Positions 34,900 to 43,014 of a stretch of DNA of 64,000 nt are shown one piece after another. Made by a program: the position numbers and the translations under genes. Positions within the stretch are counted from its first letter, which is position 1, and each line of letters starts with the position of its first letter. Source of the stretch: Georgenia sp. EYE_87 (GTDB taxonomy: Bacteria > Actinomycetota > Actinomycetes > Actinomycetales > Actinomycetaceae). Location: positions 124,001 to 188,000 of the forward strand of contig NZ_JAHXNL010000007.1 in the NCBI RefSeq assembly GCF_023148685.1. The letters run 5' to 3'. The notes under the pieces are model-generated. The model was given only the letters and a program-made list of their open reading frames with translations, did not search any database and was not told the origin of the DNA.

Positions 34900-36381
34900 G
34901 TGCCGAGCTACCAGCAGTTCCGTCTGCCGGACGTGGGCGAGGGCCTGACCGAGGCCGACATCGTCACCTGGTCCGTCGCGGTCGGTGACACGGTGGCCGT
35001 CAACCAGCAGCTGTGCGAGATCGAGACGGCCAAGTCCGTCGTCGAGCTGCCCAGCCCCTACGCCGGGCAGGTGCACGAGCTGCTCGTCCCCGAGGGCGCG
35101 ACCGTCGAGGTCGGCGCCCCGATCGTGGTCATCGACGTCGACCCGGGCGGCCCGGAGGCGCCGGGCGGCGACTCCGCGCAGGCCCCCGAGGTCATGGACG
35201 GGAAGGCCGGGGTCGGCAGGGCGGGCGACGACGGTGCCGGCGCCTCCGCCGAGTCGTCCGGCAGCGTCCTGGTCGGGTACGGCACGAGGCCCGCCACCAC
35301 GGGTCGACGACCTCGACGCGGCGTGGCCACCGGCGCCGGGAGTCCGGCCGCCGGTGGACCTGCCGCCGGGCCGACCCCGCCCGCGCCGACTGCGCCCGCG
35401 CCGACTGCGCCCGCACGGACGACCCAGGCGGCGCCGTCGCCCTCCGCGAGCAGCCCGGCCGCGCCGGGAGGCAGCGTGCGGGTCCTGGCCAAGCCGCCGG
35501 TCCGCAAGCTGGCCAAGGATCTCGGCGTCGACCTCACCACGGTGGGCGGCAGCGGCCCCGGCGGGATCATCACCCGTGAGGACGTGCTCGCACAGCAGCA
35601 GAAGACCGAGGCGCAGCCGCTCGCGACGTACGCCGGCGACGAGGAGCCCTGGCTCGAGGGCGGCACCGTCTCGGAGGACGGCCGGCAGACGCGGGTGCCC
35701 GCCCGGTCGGTGCGCAAGCGCACCGCCGAGGCGATGGTGGCCTCGGCGTTCACCGCCCCGCACGTGACGGTCTTCCACACGGTCGACGTCACGAAGACCA
35801 TGAAGCTCGTCGAGCGGCTCAAGGCTGACAAGGAGTTCGCGGACGTCCACGTCACGCCGCTGCTCATCGTGATGAAGGCGTTCATCCACGCCGTTCGCCG
35901 CCACCCCGAGGTCAACGCCTCCTGGGACAACGAGACCAACGAGATCGTCTACAAGCACTACATGAACCTGGGCATCGCGGCCGCCACGCCACGGGGCCTC
36001 GTGGTGCCCAACATCAAGAACGCCAACCGGATGAAGCTCCACGAGCTCGCGGTGGCGCTCGGCGACCTCACCGCCCGGGCACGTGCCGGGAGGACGACGC
36101 CGCAGGACATGTCCGACGGCACCATCTCGATCACCAACGTCGGGGTGTTCGGCATCGACACCGGTACCCCGATCCTGAACCCTGGAGAGTCGGTCATCCT
36201 CGCCTTCGGGGCGGTCCGCCGGCAGCCGTGGGTGCACAAGGACCAGATCAAGCCGCGCTGGGTCACCCAGCTGGCGCTGTCCATGGACCACCGGCTCGTC
36301 GACGGCGGGCTCGGCGCCAGGGTGCTCGCCGACGTCGCCAAGGTGCTCGAGGACCCGGCGCAGGCGCTCGTCTGGAGCTAG
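34900..36381 (+). CDS. Dihydrolipoamide acyltransferase (E2)
   Basis: This 493-residue E2 has a single N-terminal lipoyl domain (lipoyl lysine K45 in CEIETAKSVVELPSP) and a Pro/Ala/Thr-rich linker around residues 85-190. A peripheral-subunit-binding domain (KPPVRKLAKDLGVDL...GGIITREDVL) comes next, and then the catalytic core ending in SMDHRLVDGG with the active histidine near 464. One lipoyl domain and the context with E1alpha/beta fit the branched-chain complex. GTG 34900 follows a GAAGGAG site. Repeats (GCGCCGACTGCGCCC...) in the linker are in frame. Confidence 0.94.
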   Translation: MPSYQQFRLPDVGEGLTEADIVTWSVAVGDTVAVNQQLCEIETAKSVVELPSPYAGQVHELLVPEGATVEVGAPIVVIDVDPGGPEAPGGDSAQAPEVMDGKAGVGRAGDDGAGASAESSGSVLVGYGTRPATTGRRPRRGVATGAGSPAAGGPAAGPTPPAPTAPAPTAPARTTQAAPSPSASSPAAPGGSVRVLAKPPVRKLAKDLGVDLTTVGGSGPGGIITREDVLAQQQKTEAQPLATYAGDEEPWLEGGTVSEDGRQTRVPARSVRKRTAEAMVASAFTAPHVTVFHTVDVTKTMKLVERLKADKEFADVHVTPLLIVMKAFIHAVRRHPEVNASWDNETNEIVYKHYMNLGIAAATPRGLVVPNIKNANRMKLHELAVALGDLTARARAGRTTPQDMSDGTISITNVGVFGIDTGTPILNPGESVILAFGAVRRQPWVHKDQIKPRWVTQLALSMDHRLVDGGLGARVLADVAKVLEDPAQALVWS

Positions 36382-36438
36382 GCCGAGCGGCTGGCGGCGC
36401 CTTGAGGTGATGCGCCCGAGGTGCCCTCTGCCCAGATT

Positions 36439-36480
36439 GCCCTGGATGCCCGTTCCTGCGCGCAGACGGGCACCCAGGGC
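36439..36480. terminator. Hairpin downstream of the E2 gene
   Basis: GCCCTGGATGCCCGT (36439-36453) pairs with ACGGGCACCCAGGGC (36466-36480), 15 bp with one A-C mismatch and a 12-nt loop. It lies 57 bp after the E2 stop and ahead of the convergent gene. Short CCCGGGGAGACGCG repeats follow at about 36510-36545. Confidence 0.7.
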
Positions 36481-36586
36481 GTTCTCGGCCATCGGGTGGG
36501 ACGCCGTGCAGACGCTCCCGGGGAGACGCGCGCCCGGGGAGACGCGCCGGGGGACGCGAGCCGGCAGGCACGCCGGGAGCCGGCGC

Positions 36587-37606
36587 TCACCGGCCGATCT
36601 GCTGCACCGCGGCGTCGAACACGCCCGGCAGCGCGCGGGCGGCCGGCACGAGCGCCCGGCGCAGCGGCGGGACCGACGCGGCCACCACCAGCGCCTCGGT
36701 GAGCAGCTGGTAGCGGCGCACGATCCGGCGCCACCGCTCCTCGTAGTCGTCCGGCCGGCCGGCGACGATCGCGGCGACGGCGGCCTCCGCCTGCGCCAGG
36801 GCCAGCGAGACCCCCTCGCCGGTGAGGGCGTCGATGTAGCCGCCCGCGTCCCCGACCAGCAGGACCCGCCCGGACACCCGGCGGCGGGCGCGCTGCCGCA
36901 GCGGGCCCGCCCCGCGCACGGTCGAGGTCGCGGGGGCGCCGGCGATCCGCCCGAGCAGGGCGGGGAACGCGGCGAGGTGGTCGGCGTAGGGCCGCCGGTC
37001 CGAGGTCAGCAGGGCCACGCCGACCTCCTCGGGCCCCACCGGGGTCACGTACGCCTCGGCGTGGTCGGCCCAGTGCACCTCCACGAGGTCGGTCCACGGC
37101 GCCACCCGCACGTGCCGCCGCAGCCCGAACCGGCGCGGCCCGCGGGCCGGGAGGCCCAGGCCGAGGCGGTGGCGCAGCGGGGAGTGCAGGCCGTCCGCGA
37201 CCACCAGGTGCCCCGCCGGCGTGCCGTCCACCTCCACGCCCGAGGCGTGCTGGACGACGTCGACCACCTTGGCCGCCTCGACCCGCACCCCGGCCGCGTC
37301 GACCGCCTCGCGCAGCGCGGCCTGCAGCACGGTGCGCCGCACCCCGCGGCCGGGCCCGACGGCGAAGCGGGCCTCGGCGACGCCACCGGGGGAGAGGTAG
37401 CGGATGCCACGCAGGTCCCGCCCGGCCGGGTCCACGCCCAGCGCGGCCAGCCGGGCGACGGCGGCCGGCATGAGCCCCTCGCCGCACGCCTTGTCGATCG
37501 GTGCGGACCGCGGCTCGCGGACCACCACGGACAGCCCCGCCCGTGCGGCGTGGAGCGCGGTCGCCAGTCCGGCGGGCCCGCCGCCCGCCACCACCAGGTC
37601 CGTCAT
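36587..37606 (-). CDS. FAD-dependent oxidoreductase (geranylgeranyl-reductase/SrsC-like)
   Basis: This 339-residue flavoprotein has the N-terminal FAD-binding motif VVAGGGPAGLATALHAARAG, the middle stretch DKACGEGLMP and the C-terminal FAD motif GRVLLVGDAGGYIDALTGEGVSLAL. That architecture is shared by geranylgeranyl reductases and group A aromatic hydroxylases. As third gene after a type III PKS and an ICMT-like methyltransferase it mirrors the srsA-srsB-srsC order for Streptomyces phenolic lipids, where SrsC hydroxylates the resorcinol ring. Ring hydroxylation or prenyl-chain reduction are both possible here. ATG 37606 overlaps the upstream stop by ATGA. Confidence 0.85.
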   Translation of the reverse strand: MTDLVVAGGGPAGLATALHAARAGLSVVVREPRSAPIDKACGEGLMPAAVARLAALGVDPAGRDLRGIRYLSPGGVAEARFAVGPGRGVRRTVLQAALREAVDAAGVRVEAAKVVDVVQHASGVEVDGTPAGHLVVADGLHSPLRHRLGLGLPARGPRRFGLRRHVRVAPWTDLVEVHWADHAEAYVTPVGPEEVGVALLTSDRRPYADHLAAFPALLGRIAGAPATSTVRGAGPLRQRARRRVSGRVLLVGDAGGYIDALTGEGVSLALAQAEAAVAAIVAGRPDDYEERWRRIVRRYQLLTEALVVAASVPPLRRALVPAARALPGVFDAAVQQIGR

Positions 37607-38124
37607 GGCCGCGCGGCGGCCAGCGCCCGGTTCTCGGTGCGGATCCGCAGTCGCATCAGGAACGCGTTGGCCACCGTGAACACCGCCGCGGTGACCCACG
37701 CGGTGTGCACGAGCGGGAGCGCGAGACCCTCGACGACGACGGCCACGTAGTTGGGGTGGCGGAACCACCGGTAGGGGCCGCCGCCCACCAGGGGCAGGCC
37801 CGGCACCACGATCACCCGGGTGTTCCACCGCGGCCCGAGCGTGCGGATGCACCACCAGCGCAGCGCCTGCGATCCCAGGGCGAGCGCGAGCATCGGCCAG
37901 CCCAGCGCCGGCAGGAAGACGCGCCCGAGCAGCCACACCTCGGCCAGCGCGCCGACCAGCAGCCCCGTGTGCAGCACGACCATGACCGGGTAGTGACCGG
38001 CCCCCGACTCCACGCCCCCGCGGGCGAAGCTCCAGGCCGCGTTGTGGCGCGCGACCACCAGCTCCGCGAGCCGCTCGAGGCCGACGGTGAGCACCAGCAC
38101 CGTGAAGAGCACCTCGGACGTCAT
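37603..38124 (-). CDS. Isoprenylcysteine carboxyl methyltransferase family protein (SrsB-like)
   Basis: This 173-residue membrane protein with four to five hydrophobic segments has the ICMT C-terminal signature GPYRWFRHPNYVAVVVEGLALPL, which contains the SAM-binding RHPNY. In type III PKS clusters such enzymes (SrsB in Streptomyces griseus) O-methylate the phenolic lipid. The start at 38124 is 1 bp from the PKS stop and the end overlaps the FAD gene by 4 bp, so the three genes form one tight operon. The substrate is inferred from this context. Confidence 0.88.
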   Translation of the reverse strand: MTSEVLFTVLVLTVGLERLAELVVARHNAAWSFARGGVESGAGHYPVMVVLHTGLLVGALAEVWLLGRVFLPALGWPMLALALGSQALRWWCIRTLGPRWNTRVIVVPGLPLVGGGPYRWFRHPNYVAVVVEGLALPLVHTAWVTAAVFTVANAFLMRLRIRTENRALAAARP

Positions 38125-38125
38125 C

Positions 38126-39190
38126 TCAGCCCCTCAGCAGCACGAGCTCGAGGCTGAAGCCGGGACCCATCGCCATCATGACGCCGTGGGAGCCGGGCTC
38201 CGGGGGCCGCCGGTCGAGGGTGTCGCGCAGGATGTGCAGCACCGACGCCGAGGAGAGGTTGCCGACCGTCCGCAGGGACTCGGCGGTCAGCGCGAGGTCC
38301 GCCGCGTCGAGCCCGATCGCGTCGACCATCGAGTCGATCACCTTGGGCCCGCCCGGGTGGCACACCCACCACCCGACGTCGTCCACCTCGAGCCCGTGCT
38401 CGGCGAGGAACGCGGCGACGTCACGGCCCACGTGGTCGCGGACGAGCTCGGGCACCTCCACGCCCAGGACGATACGCAGGCCCGTTGAGCGCACGTCCCA
38501 GCCCATGGTCGACTCCGTGCCCGGGTAGGTGCGGCTGCGGCTCGCCACCACGGCGGGGGAGCCGGGCGACCCGGCCGAGGGATGGTCCGGCCCGACCGCG
38601 ACGACGGCGGCGGCGCCGTCGCCGAAGAGGCCGGAGGCGACCAGGTTCGCCGTCGAGTCGTCGCCGGGCTGGACCGTCAGCGAGCAGAGCTCGGCGGCCA
38701 CGAGCACGCCGACGGCGTCCGGCCGGCCGGCGAGCAGGTCGTGCAGGCGGGCGGTGCCGGCCGCCCCGGCCATGCAGCCCAGGCCCATCAGCGGGACCCG
38801 CACCACGTCCTCGCGCATCCCGAGCCGGGCGGCGATCCGGGCCTCGAGCGAGGGCACGGCGAGGCCCGTGACGGTGGTGGAGACGAAGACGTCGACCTCC
38901 TGCGGCGTCAGGCCCGCCCGCTCCAGCGCGCCGGCGACGGCGACCGCGCCCAGCTCCACCGCCCCGCCGATGAACTCGTCGTTCGCGGCGCCGAAGTCGG
39001 AGAGGGCGCCGTAGCGCTCCAGCGGGAGGACGAGGTGGCGATGGTCGACGCCGGCGCTGGCGTGGATCCGCCGCAGCAGGAGCTCGGTCCGACGGTCGGC
39101 GCGCAGCACGCCGACGAGCGCGTCGGTGACCTCACGCTGGCCGTACCGGTGCGGGGGGAGCACGGCCTCCACGCCGACGAGGTGCGTCAT
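38126..39190 (-). CDS. Type III polyketide synthase
   Basis: This 354-residue homodimeric ketosynthase of the chalcone-synthase fold has a complete triad: Cys139 in [11 protein letters not shown], His278 in [11 protein letters not shown] and Asn311 in [10 protein letters not shown]. Enzymes of this clade extend fatty acyl-CoA starters with malonyl-CoA to alkylresorcinols or alkylpyrones. The C-terminal [14 protein letters not shown] is the family end. A TACGCT box lies 6 nt before the ATG, so the operon probably has a leaderless transcript. It heads the operon with a methyltransferase and a flavoprotein. A UbiA prenyltransferase is divergent. Confidence 0.93.
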   Translation of the reverse strand: MTHLVGVEAVLPPHRYGQREVTDALVGVLRADRRTELLLRRIHASAGVDHRHLVLPLERYGALSDFGAANDEFIGGAVELGAVAVAGALERAGLTPQEVDVFVSTTVTGLAVPSLEARIAARLGMREDVVRVPLMGLGCMAGAAGTARLHDLLAGRPDAVGVLVAAELCSLTVQPGDDSTANLVASGLFGDGAAAVVAVGPDHPSAGSPGSPAVVASRSRTYPGTESTMGWDVRSTGLRIVLGVEVPELVRDHVGRDVAAFLAEHGLEVDDVGWWVCHPGGPKVIDSMVDAIGLDAADLALTAESLRTVGNLSSASVLHILRDTLDRRPPEPGSHGVMMAMGPGFSLELVLLRG

Positions 39191-39196
39191 CCGGCG

Positions 39197-39268
39197 AGCG
39201 TACGGTCTCCCTCCCGAGGTCGGCACCCGATCCGAAGCCGCCTGGGCCCGGCCTGGGCGCCCTAGGCT
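39197..39268. promoter_or_regulatory. Divergent leaderless promoters, PKS operon and UbiA gene
   Basis: On the minus strand TACGCT (39202-39197) is 6 nt before the PKS ATG. On the plus strand TAGGCT (39263-39268) is 6 nt before the UbiA GTG. The 84-bp region therefore holds two back-to-back leaderless promoters, which would allow joint control. Confidence 0.5.
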
Positions 39269-39274
39269 CGTCGC

Positions 39275-40102
39275 GTGCCGCCTCGTTCCGTCGTGCCCGC
39301 CCGTGCCGGCGCCCTGGTGCGTGCCTGCCACCCCGCGCCGACGGCGGCAGTCACGGTGCTCGCGACGCTCGCCGCCGTCGTCGCCGGGCACGCGCCGGGC
39401 GGTGTGGCGCTGGTCGCGCTCGCGGTGCTCGCCGGGCAGCTGACGATCGGGTGGTCCAACGACCTCGTGGACGCCGCCCGCGACCGCGCCGTGGGCCGTG
39501 CTGACAAGCCCGTCGCGACCGGCGAGCTTCCCGTGCACGTGCTGCGCGGCGCGCTGGTCGCGGCCTCGGTGGCGTGCGTCCTCGCCTCGGCGCTGCTGGG
39601 GCCGGCTGCCGGCCTGACGCACCTGGTGCTGCTGGTCGCGTCCGGCTGGGCGTACAACCTGTGGCTCAAGCGGACGGTGCTGTCGTGGCTGCCGTACGTC
39701 GTCGCCTTCGGGTCCCTGCCCGCCGTGGTGTGGCTGGCGCTCGACGCGCCCGCCCGTCCACCGGCCTGGATGGTCGCCGTCGGGGCCCTGCTCGGGCTCG
39801 GCGCGCACCTGGTGAACGTCCTCCCCGACCTGGCCGACGACGCCGCCACCGGGGTCCGGGGCCTCCCGCACCGCCTCGGCGCCCGGGCCACCGGGATCCT
39901 TGCCGTCGCGGCGCTGACCGCCGGCTCCGCCGTCGCCCTGCTCGCCCCGGCGGGCCGCGCCGGACCCTGGCCCTGGGCGCTGCTGGCGGCCGTTGCGGCC
40001 CTCGCCGTCTGGGCCCTGCTCCGCGGCGGCCGCGCACCGTTCCGGGCCGCGCTGGTCATCGCCGTCGTGGACGTGGTCGTGCTGCTGGTGCGAGCGGGAT
40101 GA
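39275..40102 (+). CDS. UbiA family prenyltransferase
   Basis: This 275-residue membrane protein with about eight helices carries the first Asp-rich motif [18 protein letters not shown] (N62, D63, D66, D70) and a second, [18 protein letters not shown]. UbiA enzymes attach prenyl groups to aromatic rings or sugars, or condense prenyl diphosphates. Because it is divergent from a type III PKS operon, a phenolic-lipid or related polyketide acceptor is the obvious hypothesis, but quinone or other acceptors cannot be ruled out. GTG 39275 appears leaderless. Confidence 0.88.
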   Translation: MPPRSVVPARAGALVRACHPAPTAAVTVLATLAAVVAGHAPGGVALVALAVLAGQLTIGWSNDLVDAARDRAVGRADKPVATGELPVHVLRGALVAASVACVLASALLGPAAGLTHLVLLVASGWAYNLWLKRTVLSWLPYVVAFGSLPAVVWLALDAPARPPAWMVAVGALLGLGAHLVNVLPDLADDAATGVRGLPHRLGARATGILAVAALTAGSAVALLAPAGRAGPWPWALLAAVAALAVWALLRGGRAPFRAALVIAVVDVVVLLVRAG

Positions 40103-40134
40103 CCTGCGGTTGCGCGCCAGAAGTTGCGTAGTTG

Positions 40135-40189
40135 GCACGTTGTTGCCATGGCAGAGAGTGCACCCGCTGTGAGGTCGTATCCCGGTCGT
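40135..40189 (+). promoter_or_regulatory. Operator-like palindrome and box upstream of the LanC-like gene
   Basis: GCAC (40135-40138), TGCCATGGCA (40144-40153) and GTGC (40158-40161) form an imperfect dyad. TATCCCGGTCGT follows at 40178-40189, 83 bp before ATG 40261. The same two elements precede the peptide gene (42679-42723), where the box-to-start distance is 84 bp. A TACCGT -10-like sequence is at 40199-40204. Confidence 0.65.
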
Positions 40190-40260
40190 GGGCCCGACTA
40201 CCGTCTTGAGTGTGCCCACGGTGGGTGCGCTGGGTACTGGGAAAAATCCCGGGGGGTGTC

Positions 40261-41493
40261 ATGTCTGAGGCGTCGATGCTGCTGCCGTTCGAAGCGCGAA
40301 CGGCAGTGCACGTGATGTCTGCGGTGCGTCCGGCACGCGAGGCGCTGGGGGGCGCCGTGCCTGCTCGGGTGCTGGTGGACATGGCGGCCCGCGGTGCGGT
40401 GGACCTGTCCGCGCTCGAGTCGACCGACTACCCGGGCCTCCTCGCGGAGGTCGGGCAGGCGATTCTCGCTACGGCGACTCCGGAGCGGCAGGACCGTCTC
40501 TTCCCGGACAGCGTGGCACTGATGGCCGGCGGCCCTGGGGGTGCCGCCGGCCCGGTGTCCTTCGGGCACGGTGCGGCCGGAGTTCTCTGGTCGCTCGCCG
40601 AGGTGGTCGAGGTGCCGGACGAGCTCGTCGACTGGCTCGTACGGCGAGTCGAGGAGACGGACGGGCTCGGACCCGGACTCTTCGACGGCGCCAGCGGCAT
40701 CGCCCTGGCGCTCGACCGGCTCGGGCGTACGGAGGCGGCAGCTCGCCTGTGGGGGCAGGTCGAGCAGGTGCCTCTCACGGAGCTGGGGACCCGGCTCGCC
40801 GACGGCCTGCCCGGCGTCGGACTCGCCCTGCTGGAGCGGTCTCCCGTGCGCGACGTCGAGGCGCTGATCGCTCGTGCCTCCGCCATCGGCGCGGAGCTGC
40901 TGGACCGCCTCGCCGTCGAGGACCCGTGGTTGGAGGGCCCGGGCCTGCTCCACGGCGGCTCCGGCACGGCGCTGTACCTGCTCCACCTGTACGGGCTGAC
41001 GGAGGACGAGTCGCTGCTCGTGGGAGTGGAGCGATCGCTCCAGCGTGACCTCGCGGGGCTCGGCCTCGGCCCGGACGGGCGGCGCTGGTCCACGACCACC
41101 GAGGACTCCTCCGTGTGGACCGGGACGGACGGCATCGTCATGGTGCTGCACGAGGCGGTCAAGCACCTCGACGTGCCCTGGCTCCACGAGATCCACCGGT
41201 CGGCCGCCATGCTCTCCGGACGCCGCCTCGATCACCTGCCCGCCCTGTTCCGCGCCCGCGCCGGGGCCCTGCTGGCGTACCAGACCATGCACTCCGAGCC
41301 CTGGACCCCCGCGCCCGAGCGTGTGGCGCTGGTCCGGCTCCACCTGGGTCGCCTGGACCTCTGCGGCGGGCGCCGGCACCTCCACCTCACCAACCAGATC
41401 TCGAGAGACACGGGCACCGGCGCGGCCGGGCATCTCGTGGCGCTGTCCGGGCTGCTCGGCTCGGGCGACCGCCGGGTGCCGTTCTTCTGGTGA
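40261..41493 (+). CDS. Stand-alone LanC-like protein related to LanKC cyclase domains
   Basis: This 410-residue protein has the repeated Gly-rich motifs of the LanC alpha/alpha toroid: FGHGAAGVLW (101-110), GLFDGASGIAL (139-149), GLPGVGLAL (182-190), GLLHGGSGTALYLLHL (228-243), SVWTGTDGIVMVLHE (284-298) and DTGTGAAGHL (383-392). Residues 67-85 (AILATATPERQDRLFPDSV) resemble the linker that joins kinase and cyclase in class III LanKC enzymes. The protein looks like a LanKC cut down to its C-terminal third. There is one cysteine (C368) and no WCYG/CHG zinc motif, as in class III cyclases. An in-frame GTG at 40210, 5 nt after TACCGT, is an alternative leaderless start. Confidence 0.75.
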   Translation: MSEASMLLPFEARTAVHVMSAVRPAREALGGAVPARVLVDMAARGAVDLSALESTDYPGLLAEVGQAILATATPERQDRLFPDSVALMAGGPGGAAGPVSFGHGAAGVLWSLAEVVEVPDELVDWLVRRVEETDGLGPGLFDGASGIALALDRLGRTEAAARLWGQVEQVPLTELGTRLADGLPGVGLALLERSPVRDVEALIARASAIGAELLDRLAVEDPWLEGPGLLHGGSGTALYLLHLYGLTEDESLLVGVERSLQRDLAGLGLGPDGRRWSTTTEDSSVWTGTDGIVMVLHEAVKHLDVPWLHEIHRSAAMLSGRRLDHLPALFRARAGALLAYQTMHSEPWTPAPERVALVRLHLGRLDLCGGRRHLHLTNQISRDTGTGAAGHLVALSGLLGSGDRRVPFFW

Positions 41494-41576
41494 GGTGACC
41501 AGCGGGCTCACTTGGTGAGCCCCTCGTGCTTCGGGGTCGCGCGTCCAGGGCCGCGCGGCCCCGAGTCGTCTCTCGG

Positions 41577-42554
41577 CTACAGCCAGCCGCGCTCGACGGC
41601 GCGGGCGCCGAGCTCGAAGCGGCTCGTGGCGTCCACCCGGTTGCTGAGCACGTTGATCATGCGCCGCACCGTACGGATCGAGATGCCGAGCGAGCGGGAG
41701 ATCGCCTCGTCCTTGAGCCCGCGCGACAGCAGCTGGAGGAGCTCACGCTCCTCGGCCCGGAGCGTGTTCTCGCTGGCTGCCGGAGAAGGGAGGTCGGCAC
41801 CCGACTCCCACAGCAGGTCGAACAGCGCCTGAAGGGCGGTGATGGCTCCTGGTGTGTTGAGCACGACGGCACCGCGGGAGAAGTCTTGAGGGTCCGAGGT
41901 GACGACCGCAATCTTCTCGTCGTAGATGAGCACCCGAACTGGCAGAGCGATCGCAGTTCGGATCTGACCTCCCCGCTCTCGAAACCACTCCGCGTACTCG
42001 ACAACACCATCGTCGTGCCGGGCGGCTGCCGGATAGAGCGTGCGCAGGCGCACGCCGCGCGCAAGGGCGAGCGCGTCGTCCGACTTCGCCTGGTTGAGAA
42101 CGTGGGGAAGAGGTGCCTTCGTCACGATCGAGTCGACCGAGGACTCGACGTTCTGCCCGAGCTCCAGAAGGCGGGAGACGATGTGGTCGGTCCCGATGAG
42201 GCGTTCGAACTCGCCGTGCCGTGCGTTCTGGATCGTCCGGTGGTACTCGTCCACCAGGGCGGCTGCGCCGGACCGAGCCTGACTGAGCTCTTCCTGCTTG
42301 CGATGCAGCTCGATCTCGTGCTGGCCCACGAGCCGCTCGAAGGCGACCTGCGGCGACTCCGTGCGCAGGTTGGTCGGGTCGGAGTGCGATCGCCGGACGA
42401 AACCCTTCTCCTCCAGCTGCTCGAGGATCTCCGCGACCTCGCTGTCGTACCGAGAGAGGTGACCGGCAAGCTGGTCGGGCGACATGTCGGGGTTCGCCAG
42501 AAGGACGCGGTACGCCGCGACGGCGTCCGCGCTCAGACCCAGCGGCTCGAACAT
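41577..42554 (-). CDS. TrmB-like / LuxR-type HTH regulator
   Basis: This 325-residue cytosolic regulator has an N-terminal TrmB-type winged helix (MFEPLGLSADAVAAYRVLLA...GHLSRYDSEVAEILEQLEEKGFVRRS). A central ligand-like domain of about 150 residues follows (coiled region HRKQEELSQARSGAAALV, then RVRLRTLYPAAARHDD and VRVLIYDEKIAVV). The protein ends in a LuxR HTH (LRAEERELLQLLSRGLKDEAISRSLGISIRTVRRMINVL). ATG 42554 follows GGGAGACAG. It is convergent with the LanC-like gene and divergent from the peptide gene, and is the natural candidate to bind the palindrome shared by both. The ligand is unknown; a peptide product is a tempting guess. Confidence 0.85.
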   Translation of the reverse strand: MFEPLGLSADAVAAYRVLLANPDMSPDQLAGHLSRYDSEVAEILEQLEEKGFVRRSHSDPTNLRTESPQVAFERLVGQHEIELHRKQEELSQARSGAAALVDEYHRTIQNARHGEFERLIGTDHIVSRLLELGQNVESSVDSIVTKAPLPHVLNQAKSDDALALARGVRLRTLYPAAARHDDGVVEYAEWFRERGGQIRTAIALPVRVLIYDEKIAVVTSDPQDFSRGAVVLNTPGAITALQALFDLLWESGADLPSPAASENTLRAEERELLQLLSRGLKDEAISRSLGISIRTVRRMINVLSNRVDATSRFELGARAVERGWL

Positions 42555-42678
42555 CTGTCTCCCATGTCTCGGACCTGTGCCGATGCTAATCGTCGTCCGC
42601 TGTGGAGGACGACTCGCCACGACGACAGCAGTCGACCGTTACCGGACGGCACGCGCAACTCATTTGAAGTGGCAAGTG

Positions 42679-42723
42679 GCACTTCCTGCCATGGCAGGAA
42701 GTGCGTGCTCCTATCCCGGTTGT
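42679..42723 (+). promoter_or_regulatory. Perfect 26-bp palindrome plus TATCCCGGTTGT box
   Basis: GCACTTCCTGCCA (42679-42691) is followed immediately by its exact reverse complement (42692-42704). TATCCCGGTTGT is at 42712-42723, 84 bp upstream of the peptide ATG. It lies in the divergent region between the regulator and the peptide genes, 125 bp from the regulator start. The LanC-like gene has a diverged copy of both elements. Confidence 0.85.
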
Positions 42724-42795
42724 TTTAGGTCTCGTTCGGGCGATTATCGATGCAGATGGCCAAACGGGCATCGAAAGTATCAGGAGGTGGCGACC

Positions 42796-42945
42796 ATGGT
42801 TCGGAAAATTGTGGCGAGCGCGGTGCTCGCGGTTGGGCTGACCGTGACGGCCGCCGCAGTGCCGGCGATCGCGGCACCCAAGGATGACGGCGGCCGCGTC
42901 TCGACGGCGTGCACGTTCTGCTGGCCGGAGAAGTCGGCCAGGTAG
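42796..42945 (+). CDS. Small secreted Cys-containing peptide (possible RiPP or signalling precursor)
   Basis: This 49-residue product has a strong AGGAGGTGG ribosome site ending 5 nt before ATG 42796. Residues 1-27 form a Sec signal peptide: basic start MVRK, hydrophobic core IVASAVLAVGLTVTAAA and an AIA-A cleavage site. The predicted mature part is about 22 residues, starting APKDDGGR and ending VSTACTFCWPEKSAR, with two cysteines (C39, C42), Ser/Thr at 36, 37 and 40, and a tryptophan. It has its own terminator and the palindrome shared with the LanC-like gene. The pairing suggests a modified or disulfide-bonded exported peptide. I know of no named family that matches. Confidence 0.75.
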   Translation: MVRKIVASAVLAVGLTVTAAAVPAIAAPKDDGGRVSTACTFCWPEKSAR

Positions 42946-42957
42946 CGGATCGACCGC

Positions 42958-42991
42958 AAGGGGCGGTGCGTCCGAAGATGCACCGCCCCTT
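42958..42991 (+). terminator. Terminator of the peptide gene
   Basis: AAGGGGCGGTGC (42958-42969) and GCACCGCCCCTT (42980-42991) form a perfect 12-bp stem with a 10-nt loop. It starts 12 nt after the peptide stop and ends 23 nt before the stop of the convergent S9 peptidase gene. Confidence 0.88.
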
Positions 42992-43014
42992 CGTGCTGCC
43001 CGCCGACGTCTAGG

